DNA of 32,581 nucleotides from a virus. Positions 22,677-29,448 of this stretch are shown piece after piece. The stretch is taken from IMG/VR virus record IMGVR_UViG_3300006059_000007, positions 1-32,581 of that record. One strand, written 5' to 3'. Within the stretch, counting starts at the first letter, position 1; each line of letters starts with the position of its first letter. Below the pieces are notes generated by a model. The model worked only from the letters and a program-made list of their open reading frames with translations, was not told the origin of the DNA and did no database searches. The position numbers and the translations under genes are program-made.

Positions 22677-23327
22677 CTAGGAAACAGTCTGGGCGAACCT
22701 GATATTGCATCCGCTCGTGCGGACTGCGTGGCGCATGTTGCGATAGCGGGCGATGTCAGCCAAGTGGTCTATCTCCCTGTCTGTAAACGGCATAATAACG
22801 CCGATGCCGTGTTCTGCGATGACGGGGATTGCCGCGAAAGCTTTGCTTGGTTGGATCACCAACGTAACCTTTCCGTCGCTTCCGAGTCCGGCGGCCAATT
22901 TAGCTGAGCGGTGTGCGTCCAGGGTAATGCACACGGAATCTTTTTCGATCATTGGGATCACTTCCCCTATTTCGGGGTATCGCGTGATTCCCTCGGGGAG
23001 CGCTTCGGTGACGGTACTCTTTCCCTTCGTGTATCTCACTTCGCCGTTTACCGTTACGACCTGATCTTTCCTATTCGCGTTGCACGCGCCCGAGGGAAGC
23101 GGGACAGGGAGGAACGGGACATCGCCCTCGCATTGCACAGGTTTGCACGCGAGGATAACCGAGTCGGTTGCGACGGCCCAATGGGGCGAGTCCGCCTCGT
23201 GATCAGAGGGAGGGAGTAGGCAGACGACCGACGTCGCGCCCGCAAAACGTGATGAGTCGGAGCGAGATGCTATCTCGCCCAGCTTTACGCCAGCTGGGAT
23301 TCGGACTGTGTAAGTTGTCGCGCTCAT
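22677..23327 (-). CDS. Sliding-clamp-like protein (DnaN C-terminal pattern)
   Basis: 216 aa. The middle (HWAVATDSVILACKPVQC) resembles the ATD...LA pattern of beta-clamp domains, and the end (VCITLDAHRSAKLAAGLGSDGKVTLVIQPSKAFAAIPVIAEHGIGVIMPFTD) resembles the third domain of DnaN, which ends in a strand with the phrase P.LI......VIMPM. The protein is too short for three full clamp domains. I infer a reduced clamp-like protein that could act in phage DNA replication; the similarity is by eye only and moderate. Confidence 0.45.
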   Translation of the reverse strand: MSATTYTVRIPAGVKLGEIASRSDSSRFAGATSVVCLLPPSDHEADSPHWAVATDSVILACKPVQCEGDVPFLPVPLPSGACNANRKDQVVTVNGEVRYTKGKSTVTEALPEGITRYPEIGEVIPMIEKDSVCITLDAHRSAKLAAGLGSDGKVTLVIQPSKAFAAIPVIAEHGIGVIMPFTDREIDHLADIARYRNMRHAVRTSGCNIRFAQTVS

Positions 23328-23391
23328 GATTCTGACCTTTCTGCATTGTGGTGTGAAGTAGTTGGAAAAGCCTCTTCCCGTTCCCGTTGGC

Positions 23392-24708
23392 TTACAGTGC
23401 CATTGCCGTCTGCAGAGCCACTTGCTTTAGCTCGTCGCGGTCGCCAGCCAGGGCGCTCTCGAGTCGGCGTGATAACCTATTCATCTCGTCTGAAGCCTGA
23501 CGCCCAAACGTGTTGTGGTCGGCGTGTTCGGTGATTGCGTTGAGGCATCCCCACGCGGTCCCGCGCGGATGACACCTTTCGCTCTCATATCGAGAGAGTA
23601 TGTCGTCCATGATTTCGCCGCGCCGTTCGATCTTCTTTTGGAATGACTTTGCCATCAAATCGCGCTGCGCTTGGGTCTCGGCCAGTGTAGATGCTAGTAG
23701 GTCAGCTCCCATCGATGCTTGTGCCTCGGTCACATCTAGCACGGCATCCAGGACATCGCTCGCATAGTGGTGGATGTCGCATGGTTTTGTGGCGAGGTGT
23801 TCCCCGGCGACGCGGAATTCCTCGAAGCCCTTGACCGCGACACCAAGAGCATTCTGAGCTGAACGGATCTTGTCGGCGATGTCACCGGTGTGGCGGATCG
23901 AAAGTCCCTTTGAGCGGTCTTTCGCCGAAGTTCGGAGGGTATTGTTACACTCCACGCGGACTGCGGTAGGATAGCACCATGCCGCGCCGCTCCCATCGTG
24001 ACGGTTAGTGAAAAGTGCGTAGGGTTCGATGGTGTCGCCATTGACATGAAAAGAGCGATCCGGCATCTTCGCGAGCATCCACACCGTTTTCCCTCCGTGG
24101 AGCGATCCGGCGCTCTCATACTTCGCGCCATATTGGGCGAGGACCCCATCCAAAAATTTGAATCCTTCGCTGTTCTGGATTGGCTGGTATCGACTTCCGA
24201 CCGCGCCCAAAAAAGCGCCCGTATCCTGCCGGACGATCCCCCAGGCCTCCGCGCCCTTGTACCCCTCGCCCCACGGGTAGGACAGCTGAATCTTGCCAAC
24301 TTGCCAGTCCATGTGGGCCAGACGGATCGCTTCTTCTGATGTCATCGCGCCGCTTACGGTCGTCCCGAGTCCATGCCAGGGGAGGACACCGACGAATGCA
24401 GCGGCGACCTTCCCGGTCGTCGTGTCCAGTCCGGCGCGAGCTATGGCCGCCCCCATGATGACATCGCGCTCATTCTGAGGGAGTGCCATAACCAGAGGAC
24501 GAATCCGCTCAGCGTACATGGCGTCAGTCTCATCGCGCATCCGTCGCAGCTCGGGTCGATAGCCGCAGCGTATCATCTCTCCGGGATCGGACAGGCCGGC
24601 CACGAAGTTGATAGCGCTCGTGTCGTGCTGCTCGGACAGGACGAGGAGGCCAGTCCCGTTGCCGTTGCTCTGTTCGGTCTCATTCAGGATGTCTTCTAAC
24701 GTGTACAT
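23392..24708 (-). CDS. DUF932 / TIGR03299 family phage-plasmid protein
   Basis: 438 aa. Typical DUF932 pattern: LPWHGLGTTVSGAMTSEEAIRLAHMDWQVGKIQLSY, then AWGIVRQDTGAFLGAVGSRYQPIQNSEGFKFLDGVL (the VGxxYxxxQN..F motif), then SLHGGKTVWMLAKMPD and AVRVECNNTLRTSAKD. This family is common in phages and plasmids and has no proven biochemical function. The first 90 residues and the last 80 (helical, IERRGEIMDDILSRYESER) are additional. Its start follows the conserved leader AACACTTCACAATGTAGAAAGGG. Confidence 0.85.
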   Translation of the reverse strand: MYTLEDILNETEQSNGNGTGLLVLSEQHDTSAINFVAGLSDPGEMIRCGYRPELRRMRDETDAMYAERIRPLVMALPQNERDVIMGAAIARAGLDTTTGKVAAAFVGVLPWHGLGTTVSGAMTSEEAIRLAHMDWQVGKIQLSYPWGEGYKGAEAWGIVRQDTGAFLGAVGSRYQPIQNSEGFKFLDGVLAQYGAKYESAGSLHGGKTVWMLAKMPDRSFHVNGDTIEPYALFTNRHDGSGAAWCYPTAVRVECNNTLRTSAKDRSKGLSIRHTGDIADKIRSAQNALGVAVKGFEEFRVAGEHLATKPCDIHHYASDVLDAVLDVTEAQASMGADLLASTLAETQAQRDLMAKSFQKKIERRGEIMDDILSRYESERCHPRGTAWGCLNAITEHADHNTFGRQASDEMNRLSRRLESALAGDRDELKQVALQTAMAL

Positions 24709-24776
24709 TTTTCAACCCTTTCTACATTGTGAAGTGTTCTTACGAGTCCATCAACGTGAGGGACTCTATCTCCGTC

Positions 24777-25019
24777 TCATATCATTACTCCCACTCCCCC
24801 CGGCGAACGAATCCAATGATCGCCATCCTCTGCTGAAACATGCCCTAGGTCGCGGTACAGGTATCCGTCGTCGCCGACCAGCACTACTTCGCGGTCTGAG
24901 TACCCTCCCTGGTCGTGACATGATTCCTGATCGTTGGCAGCGCATAGCACTGCCGCCCGGATGGTCCGATGCCTGTGGCCGCAGCAGCCTCGCACACTGC
25001 CATATGTCGTGTATTTCAT
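24777..25019 (-). CDS. Small hypothetical protein
   Basis: 80 aa from ATG 25019 with AGGAG 8 bases upstream; a longer frame to 25088 would run through a hairpin. Sequence MKYTTYGSVRGCCGHRHRTIRAAVLCAANDQESCHDQGGYSDREVVLVGDDGYLYRD has the look of a recurrent phage small protein, with CCGHRHRT then DQ..C..QGGYSDR. Possibly binds metal through Cys/His. Function unknown. Confidence 0.6.
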   Translation of the reverse strand: MKYTTYGSVRGCCGHRHRTIRAAVLCAANDQESCHDQGGYSDREVVLVGDDGYLYRDLGHVSAEDGDHWIRSPGGVGVMI

Positions 25020-25042
25020 TGTCGTTTCTCCTGTGTAAGTTC

Positions 25043-25064
25043 CCGCCCCTCGTGTGAGGGGCGG
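25043..25064. repeat. GC-rich intercistronic hairpin
   Basis: 9-bp stem CCGCCCCTC / GAGGGGCGG with GTGT loop, between the stop at 25095 and the start at 25019. Belongs to the same family as the palindromes at 22638 and 25524, with AAAGGGCGAT beside it. Confidence 0.6.
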
Positions 25065-25094
25065 AGGTAAAGGGCGATTACTCCCCAACCAATA

Positions 25095-25502
25095 TCAGGT
25101 ATGTAGCGCGCCGGGGCGATAGCCGCAGCCATATTCGGAGGCTGGCACTAGGTGCACCATACCTCCGTCCAGCTGCTCCCACGCCCATCCTGGCACGTCG
25201 GGGGCTAGTGCGTGCTTGGTGGTTATCGACGCGGGACCACGTCCGATAGTCTTCCAACTAGTCCAATCTGGCCGAGGGGCCGGCGTTAAAGAGAGCGCCG
25301 GAAACCGACCTATCGCAGGAACGTCGATAGTAAGCCCCGACTGCTGGGCCTGTCGCTTGAGTTGCACGACGATGGCCGACCACTCGAAATCGGCATACTC
25401 GGGGTCGAGATTGACGCTGCCGACGGAAGATGGATGCCCTTCCATGGGTAGATGGGCATATGCGCGGCCCTGGAAAACCTCAAACGTGACTTGTCGGTTC
25501 AT
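25095..25502 (-). CDS. Hypothetical protein
   Basis: 135 aa from ATG 25502 with a strong AAGGAGA 6 bases upstream. The N-terminus (MNRQVTFEVFQGRAYAHLPMEGHPSSVG) is strand-rich, and the middle has a helix (WSAIVVQLKRQAQQSGLTIDVP) and the phrase APDVPGWAWEQLDGGMVHL. No family recognised. Flanked by intercistronic hairpins on both sides. Confidence 0.6.
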   Translation of the reverse strand: MNRQVTFEVFQGRAYAHLPMEGHPSSVGSVNLDPEYADFEWSAIVVQLKRQAQQSGLTIDVPAIGRFPALSLTPAPRPDWTSWKTIGRGPASITTKHALAPDVPGWAWEQLDGGMVHLVPASEYGCGYRPGALHT

Positions 25503-25523
25503 GTCTTCTCCTTGTTAATGGTT

Positions 25524-25547
25524 CCCTCCCCTCGCGCGAGGGGAGGG
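25524..25547. repeat. GC-rich intercistronic palindrome
   Basis: Perfect 24-bp palindrome (CCCTCCCCTCGC and complement), between the stop at 25611 and the start at 25502, again next to AAAGGGCGAT and followed on the minus strand by AACCATTAACAAGGAG. Confidence 0.6.
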
Positions 25548-25610
25548 TGGAAAAGGGCGATCAATCCTCCGATGTATCCGTCGCTGGCTAACCTCGCACG
25601 GTACGGAATC

Positions 25611-26105
25611 CTAGTCATCGTCATCGTCCGGCTTTTCTAGAGAGGCCACCAGCTCTCGCAGGCGCTCATTTTCCGCTTCGAGGACGCGAATCCTTTTCTC
25701 GCGGTTTTCTTCTTTATCCTTTCTCGCCCGCTCCGCATCCGCGATCCGCTCGCTTTCTAGTCTTTTCGACTCGATTCGCGCGAACTCACAGGCGCGATCG
25801 GCTGTGATGGACGGGGAAAGTCTGACGATGGGATCGGGGCACGAAGAAGACCACGTTCCAAGAGAAACTTCTCCAGTGACACAATCCTCTAAAAGCACTG
25901 CTATCTCCCTGGAGTTTTTGTCCGGGGGAAGCAATTCGCGCGCCTGTGCCTCAGTAATCGTTACCGTTGTGAGATTATCACATGGGTAATTTGGGCTGGC
26001 TGGGAACTCGTTCCCCTCCGGTAGACGCCACGCGCGCAATAGGTCTAGCGCTTTCGTACCTTTGTACGATTTGACGCCTTTCAAGCGAAGTTGCAGTGTA
26101 AACAT
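25611..26105 (-). CDS. Hypothetical protein with C-terminal coiled coil
   Basis: 164 aa from ATG 26105 (MFTLQLRLKGVKSYKGTKALDLLRAW) with GGGAG 8 bases upstream. The first 95 residues form a strand/helix region with YPCDNLTTVTITEAQARELLP. From about residue 105 the sequence is one long charged helix, likely coiled coil (ESKRLESERIADAERARKDKEENREKRIRVLEAENERLRELVASLE), ending in five aspartates. No recognised family. Its leader matches those of the DUF932 and clamp-like genes. Confidence 0.6.
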   Translation of the reverse strand: MFTLQLRLKGVKSYKGTKALDLLRAWRLPEGNEFPASPNYPCDNLTTVTITEAQARELLPPDKNSREIAVLLEDCVTGEVSLGTWSSSCPDPIVRLSPSITADRACEFARIESKRLESERIADAERARKDKEENREKRIRVLEAENERLRELVASLEKPDDDDD

Positions 26106-26160
26106 GTTCAGTTCTCCCTTTCTAATGTGAAGTGTTCTCGAGTCCCGCACGTTGCGTGGC

Positions 26161-26355
26161 TCATCTCCTCATCTCTTTGAATTCCGCGTAAATCGGATCG
26201 TCGGTGTCGGCATCCCGGCCGATGTACTGTTCTTCGCGCCACTCGCACCACAGGCAAGCGACCTGCATAGCCTCTATGTGCTTTCCGCGCCGGCCAAGGG
26301 ACTCGAGCGCTGCGGCTAGCCTATCGTGGAGCATCTCTAGATGATCTCGTGTCAT
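26161..26355 (-). CDS. Small hypothetical protein
   Basis: 64 aa from ATG 26355, coupled by ATGA overlap (26355-26352) to the gene upstream. Helical (HLEMLHDRLAAALESLGRRGKHIEAMQVACLWCEWREEQY), acidic C-terminus. No motif recognised. Confidence 0.55.
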   Translation of the reverse strand: MTRDHLEMLHDRLAAALESLGRRGKHIEAMQVACLWCEWREEQYIGRDADTDDPIYAEFKEMRR

Positions 26356-26522
26356 CGCGACACCTCGCTTGTTCGGACCGTCTTGCCGCGTCCGTTAAGC
26401 AGGCGGGCGCGGGCACGACGGCCATATCGGGACAGGAGAGTCAGCGCATACGACCGTCGTATGCTCGCCGTGTACCATGTCTGCCATCGACCGTCGATGT
26501 AAACCTGGATGGTGTACGTCAT
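26352..26522 (-). CDS. Small basic hypothetical protein
   Basis: 56 aa from ATG 26522, overlapping the stop of the upstream gene (ATGA). MTYTIQVYIDGRWQTWYTASIRRSYALTLLSRYGRRARARLLNGRGKTV: two strands with the phrase DGRWQTW, then a helix rich in Arg. Probably binds nucleic acid or a protein surface; unknown. The much longer frame running to 26774 is a shadow of the upstream gene. Confidence 0.6.
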   Translation of the reverse strand: MTYTIQVYIDGRWQTWYTASIRRSYALTLLSRYGRRARARLLNGRGKTVRTSEVSR

Positions 26523-26914
26523 GATCCTGCCCTCCGGATGTAGGTCTCGCGCTCGACTTCGGCCAGTAGGAGATGTCGCGCCTTGTCGCGCGGAGACTCG
26601 TCCCACCAATTGAGGAACCATCGACAACCGGCCGGATCGCCCAAACGAAAGCAAATCTCGTGGCAAATTCGAGCGAAGAATTCTTCGACTTCGGCGACGG
26701 TCTCCAGTCCATCTCCTTTCCACCCGCAGTACCCGAGGACACAGGCCGCTTCGACGGGCCAATCCTGGACGCATTGGAGAGGGGGCGGGGTCGTGGTCGC
26801 ACCCTGAAGCAGCCGGGCGTCGTCGTGGAGCAAACCACGACCCAACGCATCGAGCGCCTCGTTGGACAGAAGAGGTGCTATCCCCTTACGCCATACTTTC
26901 CGCCAGCTTGCCAT
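26519..26914 (-). CDS. Hypothetical protein, first gene of accessory operon
   Basis: 131 aa from ATG 26914 (MASWRKVWRKGIAPLLSNEALDALGRGLLHDDARLLQGATTTPPPL); AAGGA lies 10 bases upstream. A GTG three codons earlier is possible but too close to the site. The middle CVLGYCGWKGDGLETVAEVEEFFARICHEICFRLGD contains a helical EEFF repeat and Cys residues. Unknown function. The promoter-like region upstream at 26961-26991 should drive this whole operon. Confidence 0.6.
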   Translation of the reverse strand: MASWRKVWRKGIAPLLSNEALDALGRGLLHDDARLLQGATTTPPPLQCVQDWPVEAACVLGYCGWKGDGLETVAEVEEFFARICHEICFRLGDPAGCRWFLNWWDESPRDKARHLLLAEVERETYIRRAGS

Positions 26915-26960
26915 AGTCCTCACTTCCTTTCTTTTTTTTCGGTTCTCAGCGACACGAGAA

Positions 26961-26991
26961 ATAGTATTGCATCAACCATGCCAATTTGCAA
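26961..26991 (-). promoter_or_regulatory. Candidate promoter of the accessory operon
   Basis: On the minus strand TTGCAA (26991-26986) is followed at 17-19 bases by AATACT/TACTAT (26968-26961), a sigma-70-like arrangement. The first start codon is about 47 bases downstream. Approximate only. Confidence 0.4.
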
Positions 26992-27390
26992 GGTTATTTT
27001 CGTGATTGCACGCAAAACCTTGTTTTTACTGTGTTTGCGTGCAATCCGGATATTGGCTATTTGCTACACGAGATGGAGGAAATGTTTCCAAATGCTTACA
27101 AGTGTAAACTTACATGCTAAGCAAAGTTTACAATTTCGCCGGCTGGTTGCGTATACTGTAGTGGTGGTAGTGACAACGGCCTGTCAGTTGCCGACGGCCT
27201 CGACAGATGATCTAACCTCTCGGTCCGGCCGAAGCTTGACTTAACTGGACTCACTTACAGTCATGGCGATTTGTTTACTCATGTACGCTTCCTTATTACT
27301 GGACATGGATCCATGTGAACGATATATCACATGTACGCATGGCTTGGTGTACATATAGTCATTTATACATATGGCCATATGTACGCCTGA
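26992..27390. other. AT-rich regulatory gap
   Basis: No gene is supported here; plus-strand frames across it are shadows. It contains a 13-bp perfect inverted repeat, GATTGCACGCAAA (27004-27016) and TTTGCGTGCAATC (27034-27046), with a 17-base spacer. A second, 9-bp inverted repeat is TGTAAACTT (27103-27111) with AAGTTTACA (27124-27132). Three copies of ATGTACGC lie at 27281, 27331 and 27379, about 50 bases apart. These look like regulator-binding sites upstream of the accessory operon. Confidence 0.5.
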
Positions 27391-27540
27391 TCACTCCTTC
27401 GCCCGCTTCTTCGCCTTCCCACCCATGCTCGCTATCTCGCTCCTACGTGCCGGCGTCAACTTACGCGACCGCGCCGGACCACCCTTCTTGCCACCCTTCT
27501 TGCCTAACTTCGCAGCCGCCGCAGATAATGACTTCCTCAT
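27391..27540 (-). CDS. Small lysine/glycine-rich DNA-binding-like protein
   Basis: 49 aa from ATG 27540 (MRKSLSAAAAKLGKKGGKKGGPARSRKLTPARRSEIASMGGKAKKRAKE). The pattern of KGG..GGPAR..KLTP.RRSEIA is known from small basic proteins that resemble the C-terminal tails of histone-like and antitoxin proteins. Very basic, so nucleic-acid binding is likely. A longer frame to 27591 crosses the first of two upstream operator-like palindromes, so the ATG at 27540 is chosen. Confidence 0.6.
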   Translation of the reverse strand: MRKSLSAAAAKLGKKGGKKGGPARSRKLTPARRSEIASMGGKAKKRAKE

Positions 27541-27568
27541 GGAAACCCAGCCTTTCATATGGTATTCT

Positions 27569-27624
27569 GCTTGAACGCTCAAGCTAGCCAAGATATAGTG
27601 AAGGTGCTGCTTGAACGCTCAAGC
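27569..27624 (-). promoter_or_regulatory. Pair of GCTTGAACGCTCAAGC operator-like sites
   Basis: The 16-bp sequence GCTTGAACGCTCAAGC (inverted arms GCTTGA/TCAAGC) occurs at 27569-27584 and 27609-27624, 40 bases apart, upstream of the small basic protein. Between them, on the minus strand, is a TTGAGC box followed by CTATATC, consistent with a promoter overlapped by the first site. Autoregulation is plausible. Confidence 0.6.
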
Positions 27625-27709
27625 CAATATACCAGAACGGATGCTCTATGTCTCCAAAGACTTTTTGCTGTGTCTACTTAGTTCTCGACAGCTACTCCAT
27701 AAGCATCCT

Positions 27710-27743
27710 AACCGCCAAGTGAGTAAAAACTCACCTGGCGGTT
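27710..27743. repeat. Hairpin bordering the downstream array
   Basis: 15-base arms AACCGCCAAGTGAGT and ACTCACCTGGCGGTT with one mismatch and AAAA loop, at the outer edge of the 27749-27938 array. No T run on either strand. A similar AGGTGAGT...ACTCACCT hairpin lies at 30856-30877. Confidence 0.55.
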
Positions 27744-27748
27744 AAAGA

Positions 27749-27938
27749 TCGCTCTCTCACGTTGAAGTTATCGATTGGCTTGGCTTCGCTCTAGTTGCTT
27801 GAAGTTCTCCATCACCCTGGCTTCGCTCGATGACATTGAAGTTTTCAAGAGCCTTGGCTTCGCTCTCGCGATTTGAAGTTTTCAAGAGCCTTGGCTTCGC
27901 TCGGCGTCAATGAAGTTTTCGGCGTAGTTGGCTAGCTC
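27749..27938 (-). repeat. TIGR-like array 1, downstream of tas-like gene
   Basis: Alternating short repeats. On the plus strand TGGCTTCGCTC, 8 variable bases, TGAAGTTNTC, 8 variable bases; unit exactly 37 bp. TGGCTTCGCTC occurs at 27781, 27818, 27855 and 27892; TGAAGTT at 27763, 27800, 27837, 27874 and 27911. Five spacers follow the first repeat (tctcacgt, tagttgct, gatgacat, tcgcgatt, ggcgtcaa). Five follow the second (gattggct, catcaccc, aagagcct twice, ggcgtagt). The ends carry partial repeats (tcgctc at 27749; TGGCTAGCTC at 27929-27938, which overlaps the stop codon of the tas-like gene). Strand of transcription not determined; minus is assumed from the gene. Confidence 0.85.
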
Positions 27939-29014
27939 AACAGGTCCCGCAGCCCCTTCAAGTCTTCCCTGCCCTTGAAGTCCTCCCAACCCGGCGGCTT
28001 CAAGTAGTCCTGGTGCCTCTCTCCAATGTGATCGCTGAAGCAGTACGGGACAGGAGCTGCCTTTCCATAGTAGTCCTCGTACATCGCCGTGTGCAGATGA
28101 GAGAGAAACAGCTTCACAGCCCAACGCCTCGCCCTGGCCAGCAAGTGAGCGTCAGGCAGCTCCCCCTTCTCATATGCCTTGCGGGCCTCCGTCTCCTTCC
28201 CCAACTTCTTGCGCTCAAGGACAGCCGCGGCCTGGTCTTTGAATTGCCCGCTTTCGCTCTTGGCGTCTTCCTGAGCCCGCCTCATGACATAATACTTGCC
28301 GTAGTAGTCGTTCTTGTGGTTCTGGTTCTTGATGAAGCAGTCCCCTAGCTTGTAGCAGAGGACGTGCATGAACTCGTTGTGCGGCCTCATACATATAGCC
28401 TTGGACAGCCGATCCGTTGTCCATGCAAGAGGCACACCGTCGTCTCTTTTCCCGAACAAGAATTCCTTCCGCCTGCCTAGCACACCAGGTTGTATTTCGG
28501 CTACCTTCTCCACATGCGCGACAAATTCCTCGTTAAACGGAGCCTTGACACCCATCCGGTTGCTTTCCTGACTGTAGATCCTCTTCGCGTCTTCCGCCGA
28601 ATACCACTTCTGCTTCGGATTGATGCCGCAGTACGAGTATAAGTTGCTCGCCGTTGGGGCACGCCGGATGTCGAGATGAGACAGGAATCCAGCCGACAGG
28701 ATCTCGCCGATCCCTGTGATCGACTGCATCCATGCTCCGACACGGTAAGACCCTGCAAAGATCCCCATCGAGGTCTTGATGTTCCGCTCAATGGTCCAGG
28801 TGTTGTTGGCTATCCATCGCAGCACGCCGGATGGCTCCAGGTTCTCGACCTGATCTACTTGGTTCGAGGTGATTGTCCTCAACTTCTGGACCTGGTAGTA
28901 CAAGCCCACGAGGTAGCGAGCTTCCTTCGTCTTGATCAGACGGGCAGCTAGCTTGAGGTCTTTGGACAGTTTCTGCAACGGCTCGATGGCGGCCTGTTCT
29001 TCCAGTTCAACCAT
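27932..29014 (-). CDS. tas: Tas-like Nop/IS110-domain protein of a TIGR-Tas system
   Basis: 360 aa; strong AAGGAGA 7 bases before ATG 29014. Residues 97-132 (QSITGIGEILSAGFLSHL..IRRAPTASNLYSYCGIN) are the helix-hairpin-helix part of the IS110 transposase C-terminal domain (Transposase_20), which is related to the Nop domain of box C/D RNP proteins. N-terminal helices (residues 1-95) and the later segment RRWAVKLFLSHLHTAMYEDYYGK (296-318) match phage 'transposase' proteins that lack a catalytic half. There is no DEDD RuvC N-terminus, no HNH pattern, and no terminal inverted repeats, so it is unlikely to be a transposase. The gene is flanked on both sides by arrays of alternating short repeats. 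Together this fits a nuclease-less Tas protein that binds guide RNAs from the arrays. Confidence 0.8.
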   Translation of the reverse strand: MVELEEQAAIEPLQKLSKDLKLAARLIKTKEARYLVGLYYQVQKLRTITSNQVDQVENLEPSGVLRWIANNTWTIERNIKTSMGIFAGSYRVGAWMQSITGIGEILSAGFLSHLDIRRAPTASNLYSYCGINPKQKWYSAEDAKRIYSQESNRMGVKAPFNEEFVAHVEKVAEIQPGVLGRRKEFLFGKRDDGVPLAWTTDRLSKAICMRPHNEFMHVLCYKLGDCFIKNQNHKNDYYGKYYVMRRAQEDAKSESGQFKDQAAAVLERKKLGKETEARKAYEKGELPDAHLLARARRWAVKLFLSHLHTAMYEDYYGKAAPVPYCFSDHIGERHQDYLKPPGWEDFKGREDLKGLRDLLS

Positions 29015-29040
29015 TGTTCTCTCCTTGGGTTAATGAAAAA

Positions 29041-29446
29041 CGCTCTGACACTTTGAAGTTGTCTGACATCGTGGCTTCGCTCGCTGGGTATGAAGTTTTC
29101 CCGTGCGGTGGCTTCGATCATTGACTGTGAAGTTTTCGGCTCCTATGGCTTCGCTCTACGGCCGTGAAGTTGTTGAGATCGGTGGCTTCGCTCGCAGGTT
29201 CTTGAAGTTGTCCGAGCCTATGGCTCCGCTCTTCTACTATGAAGTTTTTTAACTCGGTGGCTTCGCTCCGTTCCTGTGAAGTTTTCGCAGGAAATGGCTC
29301 CTCTCCAAAATCGTGAAGTTTTCTCGCTCTATGGCTTCGCTCTCGGCTCGTGAAATTTTCACAGCGTGTGGCTCTGCTCGTACCCTTTGAGGTAATCTTA
29401 TCGCATGGCTTCGCTCATAGGCTTTGAAGTTGTCAACGCCTTTGGC
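29041..29446 (-). repeat. TIGR-like array 2, upstream of tas-like gene
   Basis: Same repeats and phase as array 1. TGGCTTCGCTC-type repeats start at 29072, 29109, 29146, 29183, 29221, 29258, 29295, 29332, 29369 and 29406, with partial ones at the ends. TGAAGTT-type repeats start at 29054, 29091, 29128, 29165, 29203, 29240, 29277, 29314, 29351, 29388 and 29425. Period 37 except one 38-bp unit with a 9-base spacer (gcaggttct). Eleven spacers of each kind, all different. Several repeats are degenerate (TGGCTCCTCTC, TGGCTCTGCTC, TGGCTTCGATC, TGAAATT, TGAGGTA). The left end begins with aaaaaCGCTC and the right end stops at TGGC beside the stop codon of the next gene. Confidence 0.85.
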
Positions 29447-29448
29447 TA

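Noticed and set aside
26573-27244. Plus-strand frame of 223 codons
   Set aside because: First half is antisense to a coupled minus-strand gene; second half crosses an AT-rich region with inverted repeats and has no family resemblance.
27932-29014. IS110 insertion sequence transposase
   Set aside because: Only the C-terminal Transposase_20-like part is visible; there is no N-terminal DEDD catalytic domain, no element ends, and the gene is embedded in phage genes between repeat arrays.
27749-29446. CRISPR array
   Set aside because: Repeats are 7-11 bases and spacers 8-9 bases, far below CRISPR sizes, and two different repeats alternate; there are no cas genes. The TIGR-like reading explains this better.
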